DNA of 64,000 bases, from IMG/VR virus record IMGVR_UViG_3300032241_001154, positions 1-64,000 of that record; one strand, 5' to 3'. This document shows positions 34,764 to 42,466 of this stretch, in pieces; the stretch's first letter is position 1; each line of letters starts with the position of its first letter. Below the pieces are notes generated by a model that worked only from the letters and a program-made list of their open reading frames with translations, was not told the origin of the DNA and ran no database searches. The position numbers were made by a program, and so were the translations under genes. Source of the DNA: a virus.

Positions 34764-35780
34764 TTAGTAACGGGCGAACCCGTAATAGACCACCGCTGAG
34801 GGGCTTGTGCCGCCCAGCGTTACTGCGAGCCGTGTGTACGAATAAATCGTACCAGTCAAAATCTGAATGCTTGAACCTAGCGAGGTCAAGGCGACACCCT
34901 CAGGGCCACCAGTGGCAGGAACCCAAGAACTACCCGTTTGTGAGTGCTGCAACTGCACTGAAATCGTTGGCGACGTGCCGCTTAGGGACAAAACGCCAAG
35001 GTGCAACTGACCGCCGTTTGAGGAACCCGTTCCAGCCGAGGTGAGTGAGGCAGCCGTGTAGAACGTGCCTGCACCCGTCAGCACTGTCGCAGGAAGGTAC
35101 TGGCCCACGCCGTTCCACACACCGCCGTCGGCTGTGGCTTCCATGTCAATGGCGACAACGCCAGCGACAGGCGACTTGATGTCGTACTTGGTTTCCACCA
35201 CCTGAGCCAAGTGGCATCGGAAGTCAGGGCCGCCGGTGGCGGTAGCCGTTCCACCATCAGGGAAAACAAGGAATCCGTCGTCATTGTTGCCTTGGAAGGC
35301 GGCACCAAAGGCGTTCTCAACACCGCCGAGCGACTGCTCGAACATGCCCGACATGCTTATAGAGCCTTCACGAAGGCCCTGAATGAAGGACTTGACACCG
35401 CCGGTTTGGAACGCAGTCGTCTCCGTGGCTTCGATGCCTCGTGAGATTGATACGTCGTTGAAGTACTGGGAGAAGTCTGCACCGTAGCCAGCAGGAGCGG
35501 TGACGGCAATGGTAGTCGGGACGGTGGCGGCGCTTGTGGTCGTACCGCTGATGGTGATGGTCTGGCTCGTGAGCGAGTTTGAGACTGCCGTGATGGTGCT
35601 TGAAGGCAGGCCAGCAGCCGTGGCAGCCACGGTCATGCCGACGTAGAGGGGGACGTTCGCCACCTCGTTGATGGTGATAGTGCTCGATGACGTTGCCCAG
35701 ATGCCATTGACGGTGGCAGAGGTGAACGTGGGGTTCGAGAAGAGTACTCGTGTGTTCTTACCAATCATGAAAGTGGGCAT
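34764..35780 (-). CDS. Major tail (tube) protein, paralogue B, with inserted repeat
   Basis: This 338-residue protein shares MPTF..GKN, ATETTAFQTGGVKSFIQGL and VETKYDIKSPVAGVVAIDME with its neighbour. Compared with paralogue A, it has a GIP-like repeat (YVGMTVAATAAGLPSST...QTITISG) inserted in the first third and an extra C-terminal Ig-like domain (about 230-338, LHLGVLSLSGTSPTISVQLQHS), as found decorating tails of several phages. The ATG overlaps the stop of the upstream gene (TAATG). It may be the main tube protein carrying an exposed decoration. Confidence 0.75.
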   Translation of the reverse strand: MPTFMIGKNTRVLFSNPTFTSATVNGIWATSSSTITINEVANVPLYVGMTVAATAAGLPSSTITAVSNSLTSQTITISGTTTSAATVPTTIAVTAPAGYGADFSQYFNDVSISRGIEATETTAFQTGGVKSFIQGLREGSISMSGMFEQSLGGVENAFGAAFQGNNDDGFLVFPDGGTATATGGPDFRCHLAQVVETKYDIKSPVAGVVAIDMEATADGGVWNGVGQYLPATVLTGAGTFYTAASLTSAGTGSSNGGQLHLGVLSLSGTSPTISVQLQHSQTGSSWVPATGGPEGVALTSLGSSIQILTGTIYSYTRLAVTLGGTSPSAVVYYGFARY

Positions 35781-36022
35781 TAGTTGCTCTCTTCAGTCGT
35801 GTTTTCGGCAGGTACCGAGGTATCGGCAGCAGGCTCAGGAGCCGTCACAGGGGCTTCTGGCGTGTCCGCTGATGCACTTGCGGCGACAATCCATCCATCG
35901 GCAAGCAACCAAGCGATGTCCTCGCCTGGGAAATCGGAGATGATGGAACCAACCGTGGCAACCTTGCCGTTGTAAGCAATGTCGGCGTTGGTGACTTGAT
36001 ACGACTGGGTAGCCTTAGCCAT
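35780..36022 (-). CDS. Small protein, 80 aa, unknown tail/head accessory
   Basis: The start is ATG 36022 with CGAAAGG upstream, in preference to an ATG at 36061. It has a beta-rich N-terminal half (QVTNADIAYNGKVATVGSI, then W..ADGWIVAAS) and an acidic Pro/Ala tail (APVTAPEPAADTS). Its WLLADGW element resembles small head-completion proteins of actinophages, but I cannot assign it. The stop overlaps paralogue B's start, so the genes are coupled. Confidence 0.6.
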   Translation of the reverse strand: MAKATQSYQVTNADIAYNGKVATVGSIISDFPGEDIAWLLADGWIVAASASADTPEAPVTAPEPAADTSVPAENTTEESN

Positions 36023-36075
36023 GAGTGCCTTTCGGGACGTTCCTAGGGAAAATCGTACCACTCGTATTGGAAATG

Positions 36076-36357
36076 TCAGGCTGCTTCAGTCGCCTTCCGT
36101 CGCTTCTTGGCGTGGGGCTTGCTGACCCTGTTGGGATAGAAGGCTCGCATGGTGACGTGTCCATAGACACCGCCGTGGACGATGATGCTGATGGCCTCAC
36201 CGTCAATGACGTGGGCCGAGATGAACTTGAAGTCCCCTCGTTCACCACTGATGACAATGGGGTCGTCCTTCACAAACCCGTTCCATTCCTCGACGGCGAC
36301 CCACTTGTGGGCGATGGTCGTTGGGGCTGATGCTGATGTGATGGTTCTCTTAGCCAT
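36076..36357 (-). CDS. Hypothetical protein, 93 aa
   Basis: A compact, mostly beta protein (HKWVAVEEWNGFVKDDPIVI, KFISAHVIDGEAISIIVHGG) with a basic C-terminal tail (KPHAKKRRKA). It sits in the connector/tail cluster and overlaps no neighbour. GGGGGATT lies upstream of the ATG. The basic tail suggests nucleic acid or acidic-surface binding, but no function is recognised. Confidence 0.6.
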   Translation of the reverse strand: MAKRTITSASAPTTIAHKWVAVEEWNGFVKDDPIVISGERGDFKFISAHVIDGEAISIIVHGGVYGHVTMRAFYPNRVSKPHAKKRRKATEAA

Positions 36358-36359
36358 AG

Positions 36360-36494
36360 TTAGAATCCCCCCAGCAGACGGACGAGGGCAGGTGGAGCAG
36401 GGGTGTTGCTGGTCTTGGGTCGGGCAACCTTTGCGGCTGGCTTTGCCGACTTCTTAGCGGCACCCTTGTTGTTCTTGGTCTTGTCGTTATTCAT
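36360..36494 (-). CDS. Very small basic protein, 44 aa
   Basis: A short reading frame with GGAG five bases before ATG 36494 and a TAA two bases upstream of the next ATG. The product is rich in K, A, P and N (KTKNNKGAAKKSAKPAAK, then VARPKTSNTPAPP), like histone-tail-style peptides. It is the first gene behind promoter P5. Its tight fit between neighbours and the good ribosome site argue that it is real. The function is unknown. Confidence 0.6.
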   Translation of the reverse strand: MNNDKTKNNKGAAKKSAKPAAKVARPKTSNTPAPPALVRLLGGF

Positions 36495-36542
36495 AGTTGC
36501 TCCTATCAGTGGGAAAATCGCAGCGGCTAACTGCGTCTACTT

Positions 36543-36571
36543 ATTGTACAGTATGGCTGTGACAAAAGCAA
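36543..36571 (-). promoter_or_regulatory. Leftward promoter P5 (TGTCAC family) for the tail operon
   Basis: On the minus strand TTGCTT (36566-36571) and TACAAT (36543-36548) are 17 bases apart. The spacer contains TTGTCACAGCCATACTG, sharing TGTCACAGCCAT with promoter P2 of the rightward set. It lies in the 84-base gap between the genes at 36579 and 36494, so it should drive the tail operon leftward. Confidence 0.7.
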
Positions 36572-36578
36572 GAATCTA

Positions 36579-36845
36579 TTATTCTTCTATCTGTTCACCA
36601 CACTCGCACACTTTGTACGAACCCGACATCGTGGAAACCAACATAGCATCCTTGTGAGTGCAGCCGACTGGTACAACTTCCTGTACAACTTCCTGTACAG
36701 GTTCGGGTGATTCCAAAACAGGCTCGTCCTCAATCATGGTGAGCAACTGCTCGGCGGCACGGATGGCGTGCAGAGCCGCCTCGTTCGCCAGCCGTGCTGA
36801 ACGCAAGGCAAGCATTATGGGGTTTGGCACATGCTCGCTAGACAT
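36579..36845 (-). CDS. Small protein, 88 aa, with C-terminal zinc-knuckle-like motif
   Basis: The N-terminal half is helical (LALRSARLANEAALHAIRA). A short acidic VQEVVQEVV segment is encoded by two and a half copies of a 12-base repeat near 36671-36700. The C-terminus holds CTHKD...SYKVCECGE, a possible zinc site of C/H and C.C type. The ATG overlaps the end of the tail-terminator gene. No family is recognised. Confidence 0.55.
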   Translation of the reverse strand: MSSEHVPNPIMLALRSARLANEAALHAIRAAEQLLTMIEDEPVLESPEPVQEVVQEVVPVGCTHKDAMLVSTMSGSYKVCECGEQIEE

Positions 36846-37281
36846 TTGGAACTCCGTTCGTTGCGTTGGTCGTCATGATGAAGTTCATCGTGAACTTCGG
36901 ACGGTTCACCTCATCGAATCCAAGATAGTTAGGAATGCCTTGCGTGGCAATACGGATGCAGTACGGGAAGTACACAGCGTCGGGAACGACGTATCCGGCA
37001 AAGGCGTTGCGGATGGCGATGGCCCATGCGTAGGTGTTCGGGTAGTCCTCAGGAAGGCCACGAAGGGCGATTTGGATGCGAGGGAACTCCAACGCCGAGA
37101 TGTTCGGCCCCATAGTGAAATCCGGCTCCTGACCCATGTACTCGTACACGGTAACGGTCTGGTTTGGCGCTTCGGCTGGGGTGCGACCAAGGAACAGGTT
37201 GACACCCAGCGTGAGGTTGCCGTATGAGGTGGAAAGGGTCTGGCTGCCAAGGAACCGTCCGATGTCGTCAAGTATTGCCAT
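36838..37281 (-). CDS. Tail terminator protein candidate
   Basis: This 147-residue protein, taken to start at ATG 37281 (TAATG overlap with the gp10-like gene), has the sequence style of siphovirus tail terminators: an N-terminal helix (ILDDIGRFL), a GVNLFLGRTP strand, then TVTVYEYMG.EP and RIQIALRG, a W..A..IRNAF helix and a final NRPKFTMNFIM strand. These form the ring that caps the tail tube and joins it to the head. Position directly after the gp10-like protein supports this. Confidence 0.7.
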   Translation of the reverse strand: MAILDDIGRFLGSQTLSTSYGNLTLGVNLFLGRTPAEAPNQTVTVYEYMGQEPDFTMGPNISALEFPRIQIALRGLPEDYPNTYAWAIAIRNAFAGYVVPDAVYFPYCIRIATQGIPNYLGFDEVNRPKFTMNFIMTTNATNGVPNV

Positions 37282-37700
37282 TAGTGCTTCCATCCCATGA
37301 GTGCGCCTTTTATCGTAGCCTTCTTTATGGCTTCCATCAGTTTTGGATTGGCTTCGGTAAGGGGCTGTTCGAGATACTTCGCCTGCGTCGGGGCTGCGTG
37401 GTGGTCATCGAGGTTTTCGTGGACGTAGACAGCGTAATCAACGTCGGCGTTTCCGTAGTTGATGTACGCCTGCGGCTTCTCGTATGTCGGCATGATTTCC
37501 TGTGCTGGAATGAACACGCCGGATGCCTTCAGAGCGCCAGTGTCCACGGGTACAAGTTCTTGGCTTCGAGCAAACACGCCGCTCATCACCTCGTTGATGG
37601 CTTGGGCGACGTGCTTGTTGATGCTTCGTCGAATGAACGCAGGGACTGGAAGGCTGTCCTTATCAATCTTGAACCTGACAAGTGGGCGGTTTCGAGGCAT
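37281..37700 (-). CDS. HK97 gp10-like head-tail joining protein
   Basis: This 139-residue protein carries the gp10-like signature: a helix with a basic run, A...V.....LVPVDTGALKASGVF and an H.....P..A.YLEQPL...A helix near the C-terminus. These proteins complete the neck between connector and tail. The VPVDTGAL box at residues 50-57 is the most diagnostic part. It lies between the connector-region genes and the tail terminator, as usual. Confidence 0.8.
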   Translation of the reverse strand: MPRNRPLVRFKIDKDSLPVPAFIRRSINKHVAQAINEVMSGVFARSQELVPVDTGALKASGVFIPAQEIMPTYEKPQAYINYGNADVDYAVYVHENLDDHHAAPTQAKYLEQPLTEANPKLMEAIKKATIKGALMGWKH

Positions 37701-37707
37701 TATTTCA

Positions 37708-38742
37708 CTACTCGAAGTGCAGAACGGTGTTGTAGCCAGTCAAGCCGTTCTCGTCGTAGTTGTTCTCGACGTACATGATGATGGGGTGCTCCTGAGCAGG
37801 ATTTGTGACGTTTGGAAGCGTCACTCGACTTTCGGTGCTGATGCCCAAGTAGAACCCGTTGAGGTACGCACGGCCCGAACTAACGAGGTCACGTCCGTTG
37901 ATGGTCGCCAACACCTTGGTCTGGTACTCCAAGCGACAGAGGTACTGCGTCGCCGCTCCGTATTCCACCGTCGAACTAGAGTTGCCCGATGAGTTCACAA
38001 AGTGCCGCCCGTAACCGTCGAGGGTGACGAGGGTAATCGAGGCGGAGATGTTGCCACAGGAAACGGAACCGCCAGCAGTGGTGATAGTGGTTCCGTTTAC
38101 AACGCCAGCGCCGAGATTGGAAGTTTTGGGAACCGCAAACCAGTTCAGCGCCGTTGCCGTTCCCGAACCGCTGGGATTTTTTTGTGGAACGTAGTACGGG
38201 TTGCCATTGGGCGCTGTCCCCTGATTGACGTTGAACTCCCAAATGTTGTTTATTCCGTTGCTATTGTACGTTATTTGACCGAGAAGCAGGGGAACGCTGT
38301 CGTTCGTGTCAGTGCTACAGTTCAGGGCTTGAACGGCGCCTGGAATCTGAATGACGGACAACCACGATTGGGGAACGTAGTAGTTATTGATGTACGAGCC
38401 AGCCGTTACCCCCGTGCACGCTACGGTGGCAGGCGATGGGTACGTTGATGGGGCCAGTGAAATCGTAGACGTACCGTTGAGTGCAGAAAAAGCGCCAGTG
38501 AACCCACCAATAGTGATTTGCTGACCAGCCACCGGCGTAGTTGTCCCCGTGTAGGTGAACATTGTGTAGGCGCTTGTTGAGATGAACCCCGTAATGGTAA
38601 GTCCGTTGTTTGACACTTGATTGGTGACAACGTTCTCGATGAGAATAGGCTGGTTCATCAGGGCCAATAGGTCAACGTCAATGCCCGTGGCGGCTATTCC
38701 ACCAAGCCCATTGGGTTCCTCGTAGCCGTAGTAAATCGTCAT
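37708..38742 (-). CDS. Structural protein of unknown function, 344 aa
   Basis: A beta-rich protein with N, T, S and G excess and few charged residues, like the adhesin-type virion proteins elsewhere in the window. A short GIP-like segment (VAGQQITIGGFTG) occurs near residue 72. The C-terminal third is more globular (QTKVLATINGRDLVSSGRAYLNGFYLGIS). It sits among connector genes where most siphoviruses have a stopper protein, but the sequence does not look like one. It may be a neck appendage or decoration. Confidence 0.6.
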   Translation of the reverse strand: MTIYYGYEEPNGLGGIAATGIDVDLLALMNQPILIENVVTNQVSNNGLTITGFISTSAYTMFTYTGTTTPVAGQQITIGGFTGAFSALNGTSTISLAPSTYPSPATVACTGVTAGSYINNYYVPQSWLSVIQIPGAVQALNCSTDTNDSVPLLLGQITYNSNGINNIWEFNVNQGTAPNGNPYYVPQKNPSGSGTATALNWFAVPKTSNLGAGVVNGTTITTAGGSVSCGNISASITLVTLDGYGRHFVNSSGNSSSTVEYGAATQYLCRLEYQTKVLATINGRDLVSSGRAYLNGFYLGISTESRVTLPNVTNPAQEHPIIMYVENNYDENGLTGYNTVLHFE

Positions 38743-39302
38743 TAGTCGGCGTTACCGTTTGAGAGTTCGGATTGGATTTCACCTTGGATGGCATCGTCGT
38801 CACTGATGATGTCGCCCGTCTCGGCGGTGAAGTCACCCTGATAGTCAGGCGCATAGCCCGTGCCATACGTCGTGGTGGTGCCAAGGACAGAGCCGGAAGG
38901 CCACGCATTTGGAACGGCGTAGTAGGGGTCGAACTCGCCAACCTTCATTTCCGCACCCAGTGCGTTGGGGTCTGCTGAAACCGATGGTGGGTTGACACGG
39001 CGACCACGGAGCAACAAGTCCTTGGCGAGACGCTCATAGCGTTGCGCACGGTCACCGTAAGACTTGCTGATGTCCAGTCCACCGACGCTCTTGCTCTCGC
39101 TCTGAGCGAGGCCCGTGAACTGCGCTGCGAGGTTGTAGCAGACGTTTGAGGCGGCTCGGTAGAGGTTCTGGTTCACCTCTGCCAAGCAGAAGTAGATTTC
39201 CTCATCTTGAATCAAGGGATTCGCCTCGACGGTATCACCAATCATGAATCGAACTTGGTCTTTGAGGGAACTGTTCGGGTTGCCTGAGTAAGTCCATCCC
39301 AT
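38742..39302 (-). CDS. Head-tail connector/adaptor protein
   Basis: This 186-residue protein opens with SSLKDQVRFMIGDT....PLIQDEEIYFCLAE, the standard pattern of phage head-tail adaptors (gp6/gp15-type), followed by a helix of YRAA...A and the SKS.GGL.ISKSYGDRAQRYERLAKDLL block. It docks under the portal. The acidic C-terminal extension (TAETGDIISDDDAIQGE) is longer than usual. Start and stop both overlap neighbouring genes by a few bases. Confidence 0.85.
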   Translation of the reverse strand: MGWTYSGNPNSSLKDQVRFMIGDTVEANPLIQDEEIYFCLAEVNQNLYRAASNVCYNLAAQFTGLAQSESKSVGGLDISKSYGDRAQRYERLAKDLLLRGRRVNPPSVSADPNALGAEMKVGEFDPYYAVPNAWPSGSVLGTTTTYGTGYAPDYQGDFTAETGDIISDDDAIQGEIQSELSNGNAD

Positions 39303-39655
39303 TATTGGAGCACGCTTTCATCAATGACGAGCGTGCCCGTGAGTACACGAGACGCACCGTTCGAGTTTTGTGTTGCGGTGATTTGGAAGCGCCAGCGCCC
39401 AGCCGACAGCGATGACAGTTCGCCAACGGCCCAGTTGACGGTCAGGTTTGGCTGCCCCACAGTAGGTGGAACGGTTGAGTTGGTAACGAAGTAGGTCTGG
39501 TTGGTCTTGGTAATCGTGGCACCGTTGGGTGGCTGACCAATCGTCATCGTGAACGTCCATCCGCTACTGAAATCCAGTAGTGCACCGCTTGCGTCGAACC
39601 ATTGGAATGCTGCGGCTGGCAGGCTTGCGGCAGGGGTGGGGTAATGAATGGTCAT
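39302..39655 (-). CDS. Small Ig-like virion protein candidate, 117 aa
   Basis: A beta-sandwich-like sequence (FQWFDASGALLDFSSGWTFTMTIG, AGRWRFQITATQNS, LTGTLVIDES), as seen in N-terminal domains of BppU-like fibre proteins and small head-decorating proteins. AAAGGAAA precedes the ATG. It lies between the coiled-repeat protein and the adaptor. The role as a virion surface component is inferred from fold style and place. Confidence 0.55.
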   Translation of the reverse strand: MTIHYPTPAASLPAAAFQWFDASGALLDFSSGWTFTMTIGQPPNGATITKTNQTYFVTNSTVPPTVGQPNLTVNWAVGELSSLSAGRWRFQITATQNSNGASRVLTGTLVIDESVLQ

Positions 39656-39685
39656 TGATTTCCTTTGGCGACTAAAGAGGTGAAA

Positions 39686-40777
39686 CTACTGTCCGTCCTC
39701 ATACGATGATACCCCGTCCTCTCGGAATCCCTCTGCCGTGTTTTGGGTGGTGAACGACTGTTGATTGGGGTTTGTAAAGACTTCATTGGTGTTCTCGGTG
39801 TAGAACGGGTTGGGGTTCTTGAACCCAAAGCGAACGAGTATCGGCGCTGCTAAGGATGAGCGTTGTATGTATGTCGTTACAGCAACAGTTGCTTGACGCA
39901 GCGCATTGGAAGCGTTTTTGGAGATGCTAGATACACGGTAACCGACGGTGGATTCCACCAGAGCGGAGTAAGCAGCGCCGAAGAACGAAGCGGACTTGAC
40001 AACCTGCGTTTTTTGTGTGAACGTGGTTTCGGCTGATTTGGAAGCGGCAACCTGCCTCGACGACGTTGTTTTCTCGATTTCGGCTGCTTGACTGGCAGCG
40101 AGGTACTGTGCGGTCTTTGCAATCTCGCTTGATTCCATCAGTGCGGTTTCGTTTGTTTCGTTTACGGCACGAGATTTGGAACCGACGGTCTTTTCCGACA
40201 ATGCGGTTTCGGTTGTTTTAGTTACGGTGCGAGATTTCACCGCAAGGGACGCTTGGCGCTCACCCACGGCGCTGTCCTTCACGCTTGCGTAAAGCCGTCC
40301 GATAGCGGTAGATTCCACCAACACTCCGACGACTGCACTGATGAATGCACTAAACCGTGACGCTTCGCTCGACTGCACGCCCGTGGCTTCGGATGACTTG
40401 TTGTACCCACGCTGGTTGGCAACCTCGGTGGTGAAAACTGTTGCATCGGCATTGGTCTTTGTGGATGAAACGAGGCGTTCTGCGTTCGTCTTGCTGATTT
40501 CCGCTACTTGACTGCTCTTGGCGGACGTGACAGACTTTTCGCCGTTGGTGGCCTCTAGCAATACCGTGGTCAGTCCGACCTCGTTCCTGCCCTGCGTTTT
40601 CACCGAAACGGTTGATTGAACATCATCGGCAGCGGAAACCTTGTTGCTACCGGCAGTCTTTTCAGCATTAGAGTTCTGCGCTTGGGCGCTTTCGCTACCG
40701 GCGTTGATGAGCCTGCCTGCGAAGTCATACTGTCCACCGTTGAAGAAGGCTTGGCTGTACTTGACACCCCTTGACAT
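39686..40777 (-). CDS. Ser/Thr/Ala/Lys-rich repetitive protein, 363 aa
   Basis: Residues 30-300 consist of degenerate short units with recurring S.A..E.TK..(E/A)...SS elements (SAKSSQVAEISKTNAE, SRTVTKTTETALSEKTVGSK, SRAVNETNETALMESSEI). The length varies around 14-20 residues. This would form a long helical or elongated rod. The C-terminus is different (FGFKNPNPFYTENTNEVF) and may be a tip or anchor. It is located between the glycosyltransferase fusion and the connector genes. A head or neck whisker-like fibre is possible; no family is recognised. Confidence 0.55.
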   Translation of the reverse strand: MSRGVKYSQAFFNGGQYDFAGRLINAGSESAQAQNSNAEKTAGSNKVSAADDVQSTVSVKTQGRNEVGLTTVLLEATNGEKSVTSAKSSQVAEISKTNAERLVSSTKTNADATVFTTEVANQRGYNKSSEATGVQSSEASRFSAFISAVVGVLVESTAIGRLYASVKDSAVGERQASLAVKSRTVTKTTETALSEKTVGSKSRAVNETNETALMESSEIAKTAQYLAASQAAEIEKTTSSRQVAASKSAETTFTQKTQVVKSASFFGAAYSALVESTVGYRVSSISKNASNALRQATVAVTTYIQRSSLAAPILVRFGFKNPNPFYTENTNEVFTNPNQQSFTTQNTAEGFREDGVSSYEDGQ

Positions 40778-40797
40778 TTCACCTTCTACATGGTCGC

Positions 40798-42054
40798 TCA
40801 GATACTAAGAATACCACCGAAGCGTTCGCTGTCATTTTTGAGGGCAATGAGGTTGGCTTGGACGTAACTGATGTTCTGTTGCTGGTGCCACTCGCTGGGG
40901 AAGAATGTCTGAAGTCTCGAAACCTGAAACCGTGCGGTGATTTCGGGGACGTACTTGCGAAAGTTCTGGTTAGTCCAGTAGTAGAAAGACTGTTCGACGT
41001 AGTAAGAGCGGTGCGTCGGGTCTGAGTAAGCGCCGGTTCCGAGTGCGCTGGGCGTTAGAGACAGGAACATTCCACCATTAGCCAGTACACGATGCGCCTC
41101 GTTCCAAAACTCAACTTTGCGTTCTGGGTCTAGGTGCTCCAAGAAGTCGGCGGCTCGCAGAACGCCCACGGAGTTGTCCGGCAGCGAATCAAAGATGTCA
41201 AAGACATCACCAACGTGGTCGGCAGGCTCGTGAAGGTCTACTGTCTGGTAACCCCATGCTGGGTTGTGCGCTCCGCCAAGGTCGAGGGCAAACAAGTCAT
41301 TGTCCTTTGACCATTTCACCACAAGGCTAGAGATGTAGTGGTTGTACATGTCTATGGTTTCGGCTTGGATGCGGCGGTTGGTCTCCGCTTGGGCTTGCGT
41401 CTGTTCATTGTGGATTCGCTGTAGGTACAGGTTTTCCTTGATGTGGTGAAATGACGTGACAAGATACGTTCGGCACATGAGGTCTTGGTCGTCAAGGATG
41501 TCAAGGGCAGGGTTGTAACCACCGGCAGTGTCATAAGCACTGCGTCGCCATGAGCGCAGGTGATTTGGGGCGAACCAGATGAGCGAGACGTTGTGGGGGT
41601 GTGGAGACTTTGAGTTGGTGATGTGGTACTCACCTTCGTCTCGGTACGACCACCCGTAACTGAGGTCGAACTGAGTGAAGTTGGGTGAACCGTCCTCGTT
41701 GATTTGGGCGAAGTCTGAGTACACGAAACCGACATCGGGATTGTCCTCGAAGGTTTCAGCAACACGCTTTAGGGCGGTTGGCATCAAGAGGTCATCGTGG
41801 TCGAGTTCCAAGATGATGTCGCCCTTGCACATTTCAACGGCGTACTTTTTCAGCGCACCCACGCCCTTTACGTTCGGGTCGGCGTGGAGAACTGTGATAC
41901 GGGGGTCGTGTGGCGGTTCCCATTCTGCTTCACCATTGAGAAGAACAACCCATTCCCAGTCGTCGTGGGTCTGGGCGATAAGGCTGTCGGCAACTTCGTC
42001 CAACCACTTTGGATTGTGGCTGGGCGTGAACACTGAAATCGTCATAGACGACAC
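40798..42054 (-). CDS. Glycosyltransferase family 2 fused to a SAM methyltransferase
   Basis: This 418-residue protein joins a GT2 domain (residues 1-235: ISVFTPSHN start, LELDHDDLL as the metal-binding D.D motif near 83-89, GGYNPALDILDDQDLMCR near 180-195) to a class I methyltransferase (about 255-370: LDLGG at the SAM site, D in TVDLHEPAD, LRAADFLEHLDPE, LANGGMFLSLTPS). It could attach and cap sugars on virion proteins or alter host surface glycans. Its place directly after the fibre cassettes favours fibre glycosylation. Start is GTG 42054 or ATG 42045. Confidence 0.85.
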   Translation of the reverse strand: MSSMTISVFTPSHNPKWLDEVADSLIAQTHDDWEWVVLLNGEAEWEPPHDPRITVLHADPNVKGVGALKKYAVEMCKGDIILELDHDDLLMPTALKRVAETFEDNPDVGFVYSDFAQINEDGSPNFTQFDLSYGWSYRDEGEYHITNSKSPHPHNVSLIWFAPNHLRSWRRSAYDTAGGYNPALDILDDQDLMCRTYLVTSFHHIKENLYLQRIHNEQTQAQAETNRRIQAETIDMYNHYISSLVVKWSKDNDLFALDLGGAHNPAWGYQTVDLHEPADHVGDVFDIFDSLPDNSVGVLRAADFLEHLDPERKVEFWNEAHRVLANGGMFLSLTPSALGTGAYSDPTHRSYYVEQSFYYWTNQNFRKYVPEITARFQVSRLQTFFPSEWHQQQNISYVQANLIALKNDSERFGGILSI

Positions 42055-42062
42055 TATAGCCC

Positions 42063-42458
42063 TTACGAGGACGAGGATTGGCTTCCTTGTTGGATTTGGC
42101 TTGCGGTGATTATCTGAAGTGCCACCAGTGCGTCAGCCAGCCCCTGCGCCACCGAAACCACTCCCTGCACGGTTCTGCTGATGATGGGAGCGAGTGGGTC
42201 GGTTGATGATGCCAACGTCTCTACGTCGGCCTGCGCTTGGGCGAGGCTGGGTGCCAACTGACCGACAAGCGACTGAAGGTTGGTGGTGGCGGTGGTGACC
42301 GCCTGTTCGTCCGGCGTTCCGACGTAGATAGTGAACGTCGCCCCCGTCGAGGTCGTGACATTTTCCACTGAAGAGCCGTCTGGGTTCTCGATGTACTCGT
42401 CTGCGGTAACAGTAACGCCATCGTTGAGTTGCTGACCGACTGTGTATTGTGCGCTCAT
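42063..42458 (-). CDS. Fibre companion protein A (possible fibre chaperone)
   Basis: This 131-residue protein has a variable N-terminus (TVTADEYIENPDG) and a helical C-terminal half: [33 protein letters not shown], then SRTVQGVVSVAQGLADALVA. The same half is found in the 119-residue protein at 48580, and each lies immediately downstream of a collagen-like fibre gene. The pairing suggests a small chaperone, cap or attachment subunit for its fibre. AAGGATAACT precedes the ATG. Confidence 0.7.
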   Translation of the reverse strand: MSAQYTVGQQLNDGVTVTADEYIENPDGSSVENVTTSTGATFTIYVGTPDEQAVTTATTNLQSLVGQLAPSLAQAQADVETLASSTDPLAPIISRTVQGVVSVAQGLADALVALQIITASQIQQGSQSSSS

Positions 42459-42466
42459 AGTTATCC

